Assembly: GCF_020782875.1 (NCBI RefSeq)
Contig: NZ_JAJGBN010000001.1
Location: forward strand, 124,001 to 188,000
Direction: 5' to 3'
Origin: Allomuricauda sp. M10
GTDB lineage: Bacteria; Bacteroidota; Bacteroidia; Flavobacteriales; Flavobacteriaceae
DNA length: 64,000 bases
Shown here: positions 54,261-63,946 of the stretch, piece after piece
Layout of the letters: every line of letters starts with the position of its first letter
How positions within the stretch are numbered: position 1 is the first letter of the stretch
The notes under the pieces: model-generated
The model's database searches: none
Seen by the model: the letters and a program-made list of their open reading frames with translations, nothing else
Told to the model about the DNA's origin: nothing
Position numbers and translations under genes: made by a program

Positions 54261-56960
54261 ATGAAGCATATCAATTTTTGGATGGCTGTCCTTCTATGCG
54301 CCATCATATTACCTGAAGCACAAGCGCAACAGACCTATTGGAGTCGCGTTGAAAAAAGGGAATCCACCTTGGGGGTTTCCGATGTATATCAAAAATTTGA
54401 AACGCCGGATTTCAAGTTGAAATTGGTGCGAGCTTCCCAAACCGTTGCCGCTTTGAACCCGGTCAAAGAACCTTATTTTGATTTCACTCCAGGTGACCGA
54501 TTGGAAATTAGGGACAAGGATAGTCTGTATCATTTGGGAGACATCAATCTTAGGATCAAGGAAGCTAACGGAGAGTGGAAAAAGTATTCCACTGCATACC
54601 ACCGGGCTACAGTGACTCCTTTGTCAACCACTGGAAATATATTGGCCGCCGCCGATTTGGCCAATACCTTGCCATCCGATATTCCGGTTTCGGTAAAACG
54701 CTATTACGAATTGGATAATGACAAGCTGGTCATACGTTTTGAAATTACAAACAAGTCGGGCTCACCTGTCGAAATTGGAGCATTGGGTATCCCGATGGTC
54801 TTCAATAACATACTAGAAGGTAAATCGTTGGTGGAAACACATGCCCAAAATGTATTTTTTGATCCTTATATCGGAAAAGATGCCGGCTATTTGGAAGTAA
54901 AGCGTTTAAGTGGAAGAGGACCGGCCTTATTGGTATTGCCGAAAGAAAATATGGCTTTTGAGAACTATAGGCCTTTAATTGACGACCCCACCCCTAAAAG
55001 CATCGTGTTTGAAGGTTTTCATGAGTGGATGGTATACAGCAAGGCTTATGCTGAAAATGAATGGAAAGGTGTGGAGCAGTGGAATGAACCGACTTCCCTT
55101 GTATTAAAACCTGGGGAGTCCAAGAACTTTTCCTTCAAGCTGGTCTTGTCCGAAGGGATTAAAAATATTCAAGAAACCTTGGTACAGGAAGCGCTACCGG
55201 TAGCTGTGGGCGTACCTGGCTATGTGTTGCCACAGGATGTAAAAGGGCAACTTTTCCTTCAATATAAAAATGAAGTGGCCTCTATAAAAGTGGAGCCAAA
55301 AGGTGCTTTGGAAATAAAAGCAGATGGAAAAACACCATCAGGCAGCTTAAAATATGTGGTTCAAGGAAAAAATTGGGGCAGGGCCCGGGTTACCATTACC
55401 TATGTTGATGGGGTGCAACAAACCGTGAACTACAAAGTCATCAAACCCGAATCTGAGGTCATCCGTGATTTTGGACATTTCTTGACCACTGAGCAATGGT
55501 TCGATGATCCCAATGATCCTTTTGGCAGAAATCCATCGCCCATAACATACGATTACGAGAAAAAGGAACAGGTTACCAAAGATGGGAGGGCGTGGATCAG
55601 TGGATTAAGTGATGAAGGTGGTGCAGGTAGCTGGTTGGCCGCCATTATGAAGCAATTGGTTCAGCCAGATCGAGGGGAAATAACCAAACTGCAACATTTT
55701 GTGGACGAAACCCTTTGGGGAAACATCCAATACAATGAAGGACCGAACAAATATGGGGTAAAAAAGAGCGTGTTTTATTATTCTCCGGATTCCCTGCCCA
55801 AAGGCACTTACGACGAAAAAGTGAACTACAATACCTGGGCGGCTTGGGACCACAAGCATGCCAATGATCCAGGCAGGTCGTATAATTATCCCCATGTGGC
55901 TGCGGCCTATTGGGTATTATACCGATTGGCGCGATATCATCAGGGATTGGTGGACAACCATTCTTGGGATTGGTATTTGGAAAACGCCTACCAGACCAGT
56001 GTTGCCATGGTGGAAAAAGCACCTTATTATGCCCAATTCGGTCAAATGGAAGGGTCTGTTTTCCTTTTGATATTAAAAGATTTGCAAAACGAAGGACTGA
56101 CCAAGGAGGCCACTGATCTTGAGGAAAGAATGAAACAACGAGCTGAACATTGGAGGGCCTTGGATTATCCTTTTGGTAGTGAAATGCCTTGGGATTCCAC
56201 CGGTCAGGAAGAAGTGTACATGTGGTCCGATTATTTTGGGTTTGACAGGAAAGCATTCATTACCCTGAATGCCATTTTGGCCTACATGCCTACCATGCCG
56301 CATTGGGCCTATAACGGTAATGCCAGAAGATATTGGGACTTTTTGTATGGTGGAAAAGCAGGTCCAACCTCAAGGGTGGAACGTCAGATCCATCATTATG
56401 GTTCCTCGTTGAATGCGATCCCCGTTTTGAACCAATTCCGAAAAAAACCGGATGATCTGTACTTGTTGCGTGTTGGTTATGGTGGACTTTTGGGCGGGAT
56501 CTCCAATATTACGCAGGATGGTTTTGGTCCCGCGGCCTTTCATTCGTACCCATCCACCCTTAAAATTGATGGAATTTCAGGGGACTACGGTTCCGGTTTT
56601 TACGGCTATGCAGTGAACACCTCTTCTTATTTGGTTAAAGACGAACATTTGGGATGGTTGGCCTTTGGTGGAAACCTTACCCAAAAAGGAGATGTAGTAG
56701 AAATGGAAATTACAACTGCTTCCAAATCAAGGGTGTTCATTGCGCCGAAAAACCTGTGGTTGACCTTGGATGCAGGAACAGTTCAAAAGGTAACCTACAA
56801 CACGGCAACAGGTGAAGTTTTATTGACTTTAGGTGGTATTACGGAGCATACTCCGGTTGCTTATTTACGGATAGATGGTGAAACAACACTTCCATATAAA
56901 AAAGTGAGGGGTGCCTATGAGATTGAGTTGGGCAAGAAAGAAATCCAAATCAAACTTTAA
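54261..56960 (+). CDS. DUF5695-like exported protein, candidate glycoside-active enzyme
   Basis: An 899-residue protein with signal peptide (MAVLLCAIILPEAQAQ). The N-terminal beta-rich half includes RVEKRESTLGVSDVYQKF; the middle is sandwich-like. The C-terminal helical part looks like an (alpha/alpha) barrel, with DEGGAGSWLAAIMKQLVQP, YPHVAAAYWVLYRLARYHQG, FLYGGKAGPTSRVERQIHHYGS and DGISGDYGSGFYGYAV. The layout recalls DUF5695 proteins and resembles inverting carbohydrate-active enzymes, but I cannot name an activity. It lies between the DUF885 gene and the GH43 gene (9-bp gap), so it is almost surely part of the same degradation pathway. Confidence 0.8.
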   Translation: MKHINFWMAVLLCAIILPEAQAQQTYWSRVEKRESTLGVSDVYQKFETPDFKLKLVRASQTVAALNPVKEPYFDFTPGDRLEIRDKDSLYHLGDINLRIKEANGEWKKYSTAYHRATVTPLSTTGNILAAADLANTLPSDIPVSVKRYYELDNDKLVIRFEITNKSGSPVEIGALGIPMVFNNILEGKSLVETHAQNVFFDPYIGKDAGYLEVKRLSGRGPALLVLPKENMAFENYRPLIDDPTPKSIVFEGFHEWMVYSKAYAENEWKGVEQWNEPTSLVLKPGESKNFSFKLVLSEGIKNIQETLVQEALPVAVGVPGYVLPQDVKGQLFLQYKNEVASIKVEPKGALEIKADGKTPSGSLKYVVQGKNWGRARVTITYVDGVQQTVNYKVIKPESEVIRDFGHFLTTEQWFDDPNDPFGRNPSPITYDYEKKEQVTKDGRAWISGLSDEGGAGSWLAAIMKQLVQPDRGEITKLQHFVDETLWGNIQYNEGPNKYGVKKSVFYYSPDSLPKGTYDEKVNYNTWAAWDHKHANDPGRSYNYPHVAAAYWVLYRLARYHQGLVDNHSWDWYLENAYQTSVAMVEKAPYYAQFGQMEGSVFLLILKDLQNEGLTKEATDLEERMKQRAEHWRALDYPFGSEMPWDSTGQEEVYMWSDYFGFDRKAFITLNAILAYMPTMPHWAYNGNARRYWDFLYGGKAGPTSRVERQIHHYGSSLNAIPVLNQFRKKPDDLYLLRVGYGGLLGGISNITQDGFGPAAFHSYPSTLKIDGISGDYGSGFYGYAVNTSSYLVKDEHLGWLAFGGNLTQKGDVVEMEITTASKSRVFIAPKNLWLTLDAGTVQKVTYNTATGEVLLTLGGITEHTPVAYLRIDGETTLPYKKVRGAYEIELGKKEIQIKL

Positions 56961-56969
56961 AGACCAGCC

Positions 56970-59132
56970 ATGAGGATTAGGGTTGTGACGAAATTGTTTT
57001 GCCTTTTTGGGCTGCTCGTATTGGGGTGCCAGAGAAAGGTAGAACAATCTGAAGTTTCACAATCCTCGCATGGGCCCAATCCCATTTTACCGGGTTATTT
57101 TGCGGATCCCACCATTAAAAAATTTGGGGACATTTATTACATCTATGCCACAACCGATAATGAAATGTTGGCATCTGGTGTCCCTACGGTCTGGTACAGC
57201 AAAGACTTTAAAAATTGGTACAATTATACCATGGAGGTACCTTCCTTGGAATCGGTGAACCTTAGGAATTTTTGGGCACCTGATATCATTGAAGGTGCGG
57301 ACGGAAAGTATTATCTCTACTTCGGAAATTGTCAGGCAGGATGCAAAATCTATGGATACGTTTCGGATACCCCGATTGGTCCTTGGAAAAAGTTGAACGA
57401 GGACGATACCCCGGTGATTGCCCATCATTATCCACGTGAAGGGTTTCCATCCTTAGATGCACAATTTTTTCAGGACGATGATGGTAAAATCTATAGCTAT
57501 TGGGGCACTTGGGTGCATTACAATGGCGGTTATGCCGTTGGGGAGCTGGATACTTTGAGTATGGCCAAAATGTTCAATGCCAAGAACATTCCTTTGGAAG
57601 AGACCCCGGAACCTTTTGAGGCAGCTTACATGATGAAAAAGGGGGACAAATACATTTTTATGTACTCCGGAGGTTCCTGCCATGATGAAACATATAATGT
57701 TCGGTATGCGTATTCCGATTCCCCTTATGGACCTTTCGTGCCAGGGGAAAACAACCCCATTTTGGAGACCAATGCAGATGGAACGGTGCATGGACCAGGG
57801 CATCATTCGGTTTTGGAAGAAGATGGGCACTACTATATCGTGTATCACAAGCATGACTATCCCATGACAAGAGGAGGATTGTCTCGTCAGGTCTCTGCTG
57901 ATGAACTGATTTTTGAAAACGATTCCACCCTCAAAAAAGTGGAACCGGGAACAAGTACTATTTTGGCGGACATTTCTTCGGATGTGCCAAAAAATATCGC
58001 ATTGGGTGCCAAGACATTGGCATCATCAAGCTATCAGGTACAAACCAAGCAACTCGATTACGAATATAGTCCAGCCCATGCCACGGATGACCACAATGCC
58101 ACCCTCTGGAAGGCCGGTAACAATTCCTTTCCGCAAGATTTGACTGTGGATTTAGGCCAAGTCACCAACATTAAAAGGGTGATGACCCAATTTGAATTTG
58201 CCGGGTATTATTATCAGTACAAATTGGAATATTCAAAAGATGGAAAATCATGGCAACTATTTGCTGATCGATCACAAAACAGAACTCCGGGAAGTCCCAT
58301 GATCGATGATGGCGATGTAAATGGGCGTTATGTAAAATTGACCATTTTGGGAACCGAGAAAACAGGCTTGTTCGCTTCCGTTTGGAACATTAAAGTGTAC
58401 GACAGCTTGTTTGAGATTCCGCTGAAAACTGAAAGTAATCCATCTAACGAAGGACCGGGAATAGCCAGCCAGCATAAACAAATAGTTGGGATCGATGCCA
58501 AGGAAATCAACCAAAGCAGTTTGGATTCTATTGCTAACCAAGGGAGTCTGGGTGGCTCTTTTGTTAAAAATGGAAAGGTGGAGCTTACTGTTGATGATGA
58601 AGGGGTTAAGGCCTTTAAATTTTCCGAAGGTGCATTGGAATTAGATCAACCAGTCCCGAAACGTCTGGAATGGAACGGCGCCTTTACCGTGGCCACTTGG
58701 GTAAAAAATCCCGAAATTGGAAAGGAAGGGGAGTGCTTGGTTGCTTGGTGCGATAGGTTCCGATATGGTTTGGCGAACAGCTACAATGCCATGCACTTCA
58801 ACAGTGGTAATTATGGCGCGGCCGCCCATTTGGACGGCCATTTTGATATGGCATTTGACCAATTGCCGTCTGCCGATACTTGGCATCATTTGGTTTTGAC
58901 CTTTGATGGGGTAGTGGAAAAAATGTATGTGGATGGGAAATTGGATAATTCCCAGATCATGGTTTTGGCCTCACAAGTAGAGAATGCTAAAATACGGATA
59001 GGAGCGTCTGATGTGGGAGAACACTTTTCCGGATATCTGGCTTCTTTAAAGATGTATGATTATGCTTTGGATTTGAACGAAATCACGGATTTGATGAAAA
59101 CGTCCGCCCCAAATTCTTTGATGGAAAAATAA
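56970..59132 (+). CDS. GH43 lipoprotein with discoidin and LamG domains
   Basis: A 720-residue lipoprotein (LFGLLVLGC). GH43 five-bladed propeller at about 35-330, with the three catalytic carboxylates in FADPTIKK (Asp near 46), FWAPDIIEG (Asp near 105) and EPFEAAYMM (Glu near 217). Then an F5/8 type C (discoidin, CBM32-like) domain at about 340-490 (NIALGAKTLASSSYQV, NGRYVKLTILG) and a LamG domain at about 530-705 (GAFTVATWVKN, WHHLVLTFDGVVEKMYVDGK). Likely alpha-L-arabinofuranosidase or related exo-enzyme, surface-anchored, with two glycan-binding modules. GH43 is broad, so linkage specificity is open. Confidence 0.92.
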   Translation: MRIRVVTKLFCLFGLLVLGCQRKVEQSEVSQSSHGPNPILPGYFADPTIKKFGDIYYIYATTDNEMLASGVPTVWYSKDFKNWYNYTMEVPSLESVNLRNFWAPDIIEGADGKYYLYFGNCQAGCKIYGYVSDTPIGPWKKLNEDDTPVIAHHYPREGFPSLDAQFFQDDDGKIYSYWGTWVHYNGGYAVGELDTLSMAKMFNAKNIPLEETPEPFEAAYMMKKGDKYIFMYSGGSCHDETYNVRYAYSDSPYGPFVPGENNPILETNADGTVHGPGHHSVLEEDGHYYIVYHKHDYPMTRGGLSRQVSADELIFENDSTLKKVEPGTSTILADISSDVPKNIALGAKTLASSSYQVQTKQLDYEYSPAHATDDHNATLWKAGNNSFPQDLTVDLGQVTNIKRVMTQFEFAGYYYQYKLEYSKDGKSWQLFADRSQNRTPGSPMIDDGDVNGRYVKLTILGTEKTGLFASVWNIKVYDSLFEIPLKTESNPSNEGPGIASQHKQIVGIDAKEINQSSLDSIANQGSLGGSFVKNGKVELTVDDEGVKAFKFSEGALELDQPVPKRLEWNGAFTVATWVKNPEIGKEGECLVAWCDRFRYGLANSYNAMHFNSGNYGAAAHLDGHFDMAFDQLPSADTWHHLVLTFDGVVEKMYVDGKLDNSQIMVLASQVENAKIRIGASDVGEHFSGYLASLKMYDYALDLNEITDLMKTSAPNSLMEK

Positions 59133-59144
59133 GGAGCTAATAAT

Positions 59145-59882
59145 TTAGATCTTAAAGTTGAAACCATCCTCTTCCACCTTTTTCTCATATTTTTCCTTGT
59201 CGAAAATATAGAGATAAGCACCTTTTCTGGAAACGGTCATATCTTTTTCATCCAATTTTACCAGCACGTCCAAAGAGTTGATCTTGTTGATGAAGTTCCG
59301 CTTGTCCAGTTTTTTGTCCAAAATCGATTCGTATAAATTCTGGAGTTGTCGCATGGTGAATTTTTCGGGCAGCAATTCAAATCCAATCGGATTGGTCATA
59401 GCCTTGCGCCGGAGTCTTGCGATCGCTTTTTGAACCATTTCATCATGGTCAAATATCAGTTCCGGTGCATTCTTAAGTTCGATCCAACTGGCAGAATCGA
59501 TTTGTATGCCGTCAAAATTATGGGCGTTCACATCAATCAAGGCGTAATAACAGACAGATATGGTGCGTTGCCCTGGATCACGGTCAACTTTACTGTAGGT
59601 GTAAAGTTGTTCCATATAGATATCACCGAGTCCCGTCAGAGTTTTCAAAACCCGGACCGCAGCTTGATCAAGATTTTCGTTTTTCTTTAGAAACCCGCCG
59701 ATCAGCGACCATTTGCCTTTTTCCGGTTCAAAATTCCGTTTGATCAACAATATTTTTAAATCCTTTTTGTCGAATCCAAAAATGATACAGTCCACCGCTA
59801 AAAGGACCTGGTCCTCTTTCTGGTAGTAATTAAGTTGCAAGTTGGCATCTTTGGCAACTTCCAAATTGTCTGAAACTTTCAT
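59145..59882 (-). CDS. Nudix-fold transcriptional regulator (AraR/NrtR type)
   Basis: A 245-residue protein with a Nudix domain (about 25-160) and a C-terminal winged helix (about 165-235: PEKFTMRQLQNLYESILDKKL, KRNFINKINSLDVL, GAYLYIFD). The Nudix box is degenerate: after GGFLKKNEN the usual REUxEE is VRVLKTLTGL, lacking the catalytic Glu pair, so it should sense rather than hydrolyse. In Bacteroides a protein of this build (AraR) is an arabinose-responsive regulator. Embedded among arabinosidase genes, it most likely controls them with arabinose as effector. The start at 59882 is preferred to 59918 because MKVSDNLEVA begins the usual N-terminus. Confidence 0.92.
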   Translation of the reverse strand: MKVSDNLEVAKDANLQLNYYQKEDQVLLAVDCIIFGFDKKDLKILLIKRNFEPEKGKWSLIGGFLKKNENLDQAAVRVLKTLTGLGDIYMEQLYTYSKVDRDPGQRTISVCYYALIDVNAHNFDGIQIDSASWIELKNAPELIFDHDEMVQKAIARLRRKAMTNPIGFELLPEKFTMRQLQNLYESILDKKLDKRNFINKINSLDVLVKLDEKDMTVSRKGAYLYIFDKEKYEKKVEEDGFNFKI

Positions 59883-59945
59883 GAAGTCTAAAATCCTAAT
59901 TCTAAAATTATAAAACAAATATAGAGGGAGGATTCCACAACAAAA

Positions 59946-60040
59946 TTTATAAGTGTTAAAAATACATTTTTTTAACGGATTGTTTGCATTTCCGAACTTT
60001 CTTTCCTTTATTTATAGTGTTTAATAAACACTTATAAAAA
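59946..60040. promoter_or_regulatory. Candidate operators in the Nudix regulator/GH51 intergenic region
   Basis: In the 495-bp gap between the regulator start and the GH51 gene, AGTGTTTA-A-TAAACACT (60016-60032) is a perfect 8-bp inverted repeat with a single central base, flanked by TTTAT and TATAAA. A related half-site TTTATAAGTGTTAAA lies at 59946-59960, near the regulator's own start. A similar TAATAAGTGTTTAAAAT occurs before susC. Probably the binding sites of the Nudix regulator. The remaining 60041-60377 is AT-rich with no gene that I can see. Confidence 0.55.
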
Positions 60041-60377
60041 ACAATACGATAAATCTTTTAGATTCAACTAAATGCCTTGCTTTTGATCTAAACTGTAAAA
60101 AGTTTTTCCAATGCTGTAATGTTTTGTCTTTTTAGCTCGGGGCTTTGCATCTAATCTTGAAGTGTACTTGTTTTAAAGTTCTGATTTTTAAATAATTATA
60201 TTAAATATAATTAAGTTTAGTTAATTCTTGAATTCCGCGTCCTTTACTGGGCGCGGAATCTATTAGTGAAATAATTAACGTCTAGCACCACTTTTGAAAA
60301 CGCTTGGTGCCTTATGGGTTCTGGATGAATCGAAGGGATTTTGCAAAATCCTAATGGATACACATAAATATATTTCT

Positions 60378-61910
60378 ATGAAAGTAATGACTTGGATTAT
60401 AGGTGTTTTTGTTTCGATGGCAGTTTCGGCGCAAACTACCGTTACCATATCGGAGCCATCGGAGAAGGTGACCATCAGCAAACATATCTATGGTCATTTT
60501 GCCGAACACTTGGGTCGTTGTATTTATGATGGCATATATGTTGGGGAAAACAGTGCCATTCCCAATACTGATGGGGTAAGAAATGATATCATATCGGCCC
60601 TGAAGCAATTGGATATTCCCAACTTGAGATGGCCGGGAGGATGTTTTGCCGATACCTACCATTGGAAAGATGGGGTGGGTCCCAAAAAAGATCGTCCTAC
60701 CATGGTCAACAGATGGTGGGGAGGTGTTACGGAAGATAATAGTTTTGGTACCCACGACTTTTTGAACCTCTGTGAGCAATTGGGTGCAGAACCCTATTTG
60801 GCGGCCAATGTGGGTAGCAGTACTGTTCAGGAATTTACGGAATACATACAATATGTGACCCATCCCGGTAAGAGCCCAATGTCTGACTGGAGGAGGGAAA
60901 ATGGTCGTGATAAACCTTGGGAGGTGAGCTTTTGGGGCGTTGGAAACGAAATGTGGGGATGTGGGGGCAATATGACACCGGAACACTATGCAGATGTATA
61001 CCGCCAATACGCCACATTCATGACCGATTGGTCCAATACCGATGGATTTTTTAGGGTGGCTTCCGGAGCCAATGTGGATGATTACCATTGGACAGAAGTG
61101 ATGATGCGCGATATTCCCAAAAGCTTGATCGAAGGTGTTGCACTACATTCCTACTCTTTTGTGGAATGGAACGAAAAAGGTTCGGCAGCTGATTTTGATG
61201 AGGCACAATACTTCTCTACCATGCAGACGGCTTTGAAAATGGAGGAGCTGGTCACCAAACATTCCGCTATTATGGACAAATACGATCCCCAAAATAAGGT
61301 GGCCCTCGTAGTCGATGAGTGGGGCGGATGGTACGAGGTTGAAGAAGGTACCAACCCTGGCTTTTTGTACCAACAGAATACCATGCGGGATGCCATGATC
61401 GCAGGAGCTACCCTGAATATTTTCAATAATCACGCCAAGAGGGTCAAGATGGCCAATCTGGCCCAAACCGTAAATGTGCTTCAGGCTGTAATACTTACCG
61501 AAGGCGAAAAAATGATATTGACTCCCACTTACCATGTACTGAAAATGTACAAGGTTCATCAAGATGCCATCTTATTACCAGTAAAATTTGAATCGCCAAC
61601 CTATAAATTTAATGGTGAAACATTACCGGCAGTTTCCATTTCGGCATCCAAAAAGGAATCGGGCGCAGTTCACATTTCGTTGGTGAACATCGATGCGCAA
61701 AAAGAACACATCATCAATCTTTCGATGGAAGAGTTTGGTGCAAAAAAATTGACTGGAACCATCTTGACTTCCAATAACCTACAGGACCACAATACTTTTG
61801 AGGCACCCGAAAAGGTAAAAATCAAGGCATTTTCAAAGATGAAGATTAAAAAGGGTCAGGTTGAAATATCCCTTCCCCCATTTTCCGTTGTGGTTCTTCA
61901 AACGGAATGA
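60378..61910 (+). CDS. GH51 alpha-L-arabinofuranosidase
   Basis: A 510-residue exported GH51 enzyme; start at 60378 gives the signal peptide MKVMTWIIGVFVSMAVSAQ (60354 is possible). Catalytic residues: acid/base Glu in WGVGNEMWGCGG (near 190) and nucleophile Glu in VVDEWGGWYEV (near 313). LRWPGGCFADTYHWKDGVGP and ALHSYSF are family hallmarks; a C-terminal beta-sandwich follows from about 400. Removes terminal alpha-L-arabinofuranose from arabinan, arabinoxylan or arabinoglycoproteins. Preceded by the palindromic sites of the adjacent Nudix regulator. Confidence 0.95.
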   Translation: MKVMTWIIGVFVSMAVSAQTTVTISEPSEKVTISKHIYGHFAEHLGRCIYDGIYVGENSAIPNTDGVRNDIISALKQLDIPNLRWPGGCFADTYHWKDGVGPKKDRPTMVNRWWGGVTEDNSFGTHDFLNLCEQLGAEPYLAANVGSSTVQEFTEYIQYVTHPGKSPMSDWRRENGRDKPWEVSFWGVGNEMWGCGGNMTPEHYADVYRQYATFMTDWSNTDGFFRVASGANVDDYHWTEVMMRDIPKSLIEGVALHSYSFVEWNEKGSAADFDEAQYFSTMQTALKMEELVTKHSAIMDKYDPQNKVALVVDEWGGWYEVEEGTNPGFLYQQNTMRDAMIAGATLNIFNNHAKRVKMANLAQTVNVLQAVILTEGEKMILTPTYHVLKMYKVHQDAILLPVKFESPTYKFNGETLPAVSISASKKESGAVHISLVNIDAQKEHIINLSMEEFGAKKLTGTILTSNNLQDHNTFEAPEKVKIKAFSKMKIKKGQVEISLPPFSVVVLQTE

Positions 61911-61951
61911 AAGAAGGATTTAGATAGGACAAACACATAAAAAGTAGCAAA

Positions 61952-63946
61952 ATGAACTTAAATTATATGCGATATTTTGATCGATGCATGCTTCTTGCCA
62001 TTACAATGATCTGTGCATTTGGTTGCAAGAATAAAGAGATTGTAGTCGAGACTGAAGCTGATGTTGCAACTATGGATGGGTATCCTATTGAGGCCATCAA
62101 TATCAGAAACATCAAATTAAAGGATGAATTCTGGTTGCCCATTATTGAAAGGGTTCAAAAAAAGACCATTGAATACGCCATTGCCAAATGCCAGGAAGAA
62201 GGACGTTTTGACAACTTCCTGATCGCCGGCGGGGAAATGCCTGGAGAGGTAAAAGGAGCCATGCCCTTTGATGATACCGATGTGTACAAGATCATTGAGG
62301 GGGCTTCCAATTCGTTGATCAGTGCACCCAACCCAGAACTTGAAAAATTGATCGACTCCTTGGTGTCCATCATAAAAGTAGGTCAGGAATCGGATGGTTA
62401 CTTGACCACATGGAGGACCATCAACCCGGCAAAACCGCCTGCAAAATGGGTAGAGGTCAAAGAAGGAAAAAGATGGGAATCCCTTTTTATGAGCCATGAG
62501 CTGTACAACGCCGGCCACTTGTACGAGGCCGCCGTGGTACATTTCAAAGCAACCGGAAAACGCAACTTTTTGGACATCGCCATTAAAAATGCCGATCTTA
62601 TGGTGAAAACTTTTGGGGATGGTGAAGGCAAGATTGCTGCCGTTCCCGGTCACCAGATCATAGAAACCGGACTTATTAAATTGTATCAGGTTACCGATAA
62701 AAAGGAATACATGGATTTGGCCAAATATTTCCTTGATCATAGGGGTGATCCAGAAAACCACAAATTATTTGGACCTTATTCCCAAGACCATATTCCAGTG
62801 GTTCAACAAGATGAAGTGGTTGGACATGCCGTAAGAGCTGTGTACATGTATGCCGCCATGACGGATATTGCCGCTATTGAGAAGGATACTGCCTATTTAA
62901 AGGCTGTAAATGCCCTTTGGGACAATATGGTGAACAAAAAAATGTATGTTACGGGTGGAATCGGGGCCTTGCATGAAGGTGAAGCTTTCGGAGAAAATTA
63001 TGAACTGCCCAACCTAACCGCTTACAATGAAACATGTGCTGCAATCGGCGATGTATATTGGAACCACAGGTTACACAGCCTCACAGGTGATGTAAAATAC
63101 TTCGATGTTATTGAGCGGACCCTTTACAACGGATTGATTTCAGGACTTTCCTTGGATGGGCAACAATTCTTCTATCCAAATGCCTTGGAAGCTGATGGGG
63201 TCTATAAATTCAACCAAGGATCATGTACCCGTTCAGATTGGTTCGATTGTTCGTGCTGCCCAACAAATATGATCAGGTTTATCCCTGCCATGCCCGGGTT
63301 GATCTATTCCAAAACAAAAAATACTTTGTTCGTGAATCTTTATGCATCCAGTGAAGCTACGGTTTCGCTTAAGGACCGTCATCTAAAGGTGCAACAGGAA
63401 ACTTCGTATCCATGGGATGGCAAGGTAAAATTGACCATAAATCCTGATCAAACGGGAGAGTTTACTTTAAAATTGAGGGTTCCTGGTTGGGCTAGAAACG
63501 AAGTGTTGCCAGGCGATTTGTATCATTTCGCATCACCAATGGATGATCAGAGCATGGTCAGCATCAACGGAGAGCAAGTAAATGCCGAGCAAAAAAATGG
63601 CTATTTCACTATTTCAAGGACCTGGCAAACAGGCGATGTGGTGGAACTGAACTTCCCCATGGAAGTTAGAAAAGTGATGGCCAGCGAGTTGGTGGCAGAG
63701 AACAAAGGTAAAATGTCCCTTGAGATTGGCCCTTTGGTGTATGCCGTTGAGGAAATGGATAACAAATCTGACTTTGACCAAATTGCCTTATACCCAAATG
63801 ATCAATTCAAGGTGGAAATGCAACCCGATCTTTTGGGAGGCGTGAATACTGTTTCCAATGAACATTTGACCGCCATTCCATACTATACCTGGTCCAACAG
63901 AGGAGTGGGTAAAATGAAGGTTTGGTTGCCTGTCAAGGAAAATTAA
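61952..63946 (+). CDS. GH127 beta-L-arabinofuranosidase lipoprotein
   Basis: A 664-residue GH127 (DUF1680) enzyme with lipobox MICAFGC (about residue 25). The helical barrel contains YNAGHLYEAAVVHF and YVTGGIGALHEGEAFGENYELPN (start of each). The zinc-thiolate set of HypBA1-type enzymes is present: Glu and Cys in NETCAAIGDVYW (near 361-363) and paired Cys in FDCSCCPTNMIRF (near 434-436), where the first of the pair is the expected nucleophile. It releases beta-L-arabinofuranose from Ara-beta-1,2-Ara and Ara-hydroxyproline. Follows the GH51 gene by 41 bp, so they form one transcript. Complete within the window. Confidence 0.95.
   Translation: MNLNYMRYFDRCMLLAITMICAFGCKNKEIVVETEADVATMDGYPIEAINIRNIKLKDEFWLPIIERVQKKTIEYAIAKCQEEGRFDNFLIAGGEMPGEVKGAMPFDDTDVYKIIEGASNSLISAPNPELEKLIDSLVSIIKVGQESDGYLTTWRTINPAKPPAKWVEVKEGKRWESLFMSHELYNAGHLYEAAVVHFKATGKRNFLDIAIKNADLMVKTFGDGEGKIAAVPGHQIIETGLIKLYQVTDKKEYMDLAKYFLDHRGDPENHKLFGPYSQDHIPVVQQDEVVGHAVRAVYMYAAMTDIAAIEKDTAYLKAVNALWDNMVNKKMYVTGGIGALHEGEAFGENYELPNLTAYNETCAAIGDVYWNHRLHSLTGDVKYFDVIERTLYNGLISGLSLDGQQFFYPNALEADGVYKFNQGSCTRSDWFDCSCCPTNMIRFIPAMPGLIYSKTKNTLFVNLYASSEATVSLKDRHLKVQQETSYPWDGKVKLTINPDQTGEFTLKLRVPGWARNEVLPGDLYHFASPMDDQSMVSINGEQVNAEQKNGYFTISRTWQTGDVVELNFPMEVRKVMASELVAENKGKMSLEIGPLVYAVEEMDNKSDFDQIALYPNDQFKVEMQPDLLGGVNTVSNEHLTAIPYYTWSNRGVGKMKVWLPVKEN

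Noticed and set aside
55645..56256. Minus-strand ORF of 203 codons within the DUF5695-like gene
   Set aside because: Shadow frame with unusual composition and no recognisable motif; the plus-strand gene is complete.
59145..59882. Nudix hydrolase with enzymatic function
   Set aside because: The Nudix box lacks the catalytic Glu pair, and a winged-helix C-terminus follows; a regulator fits better.
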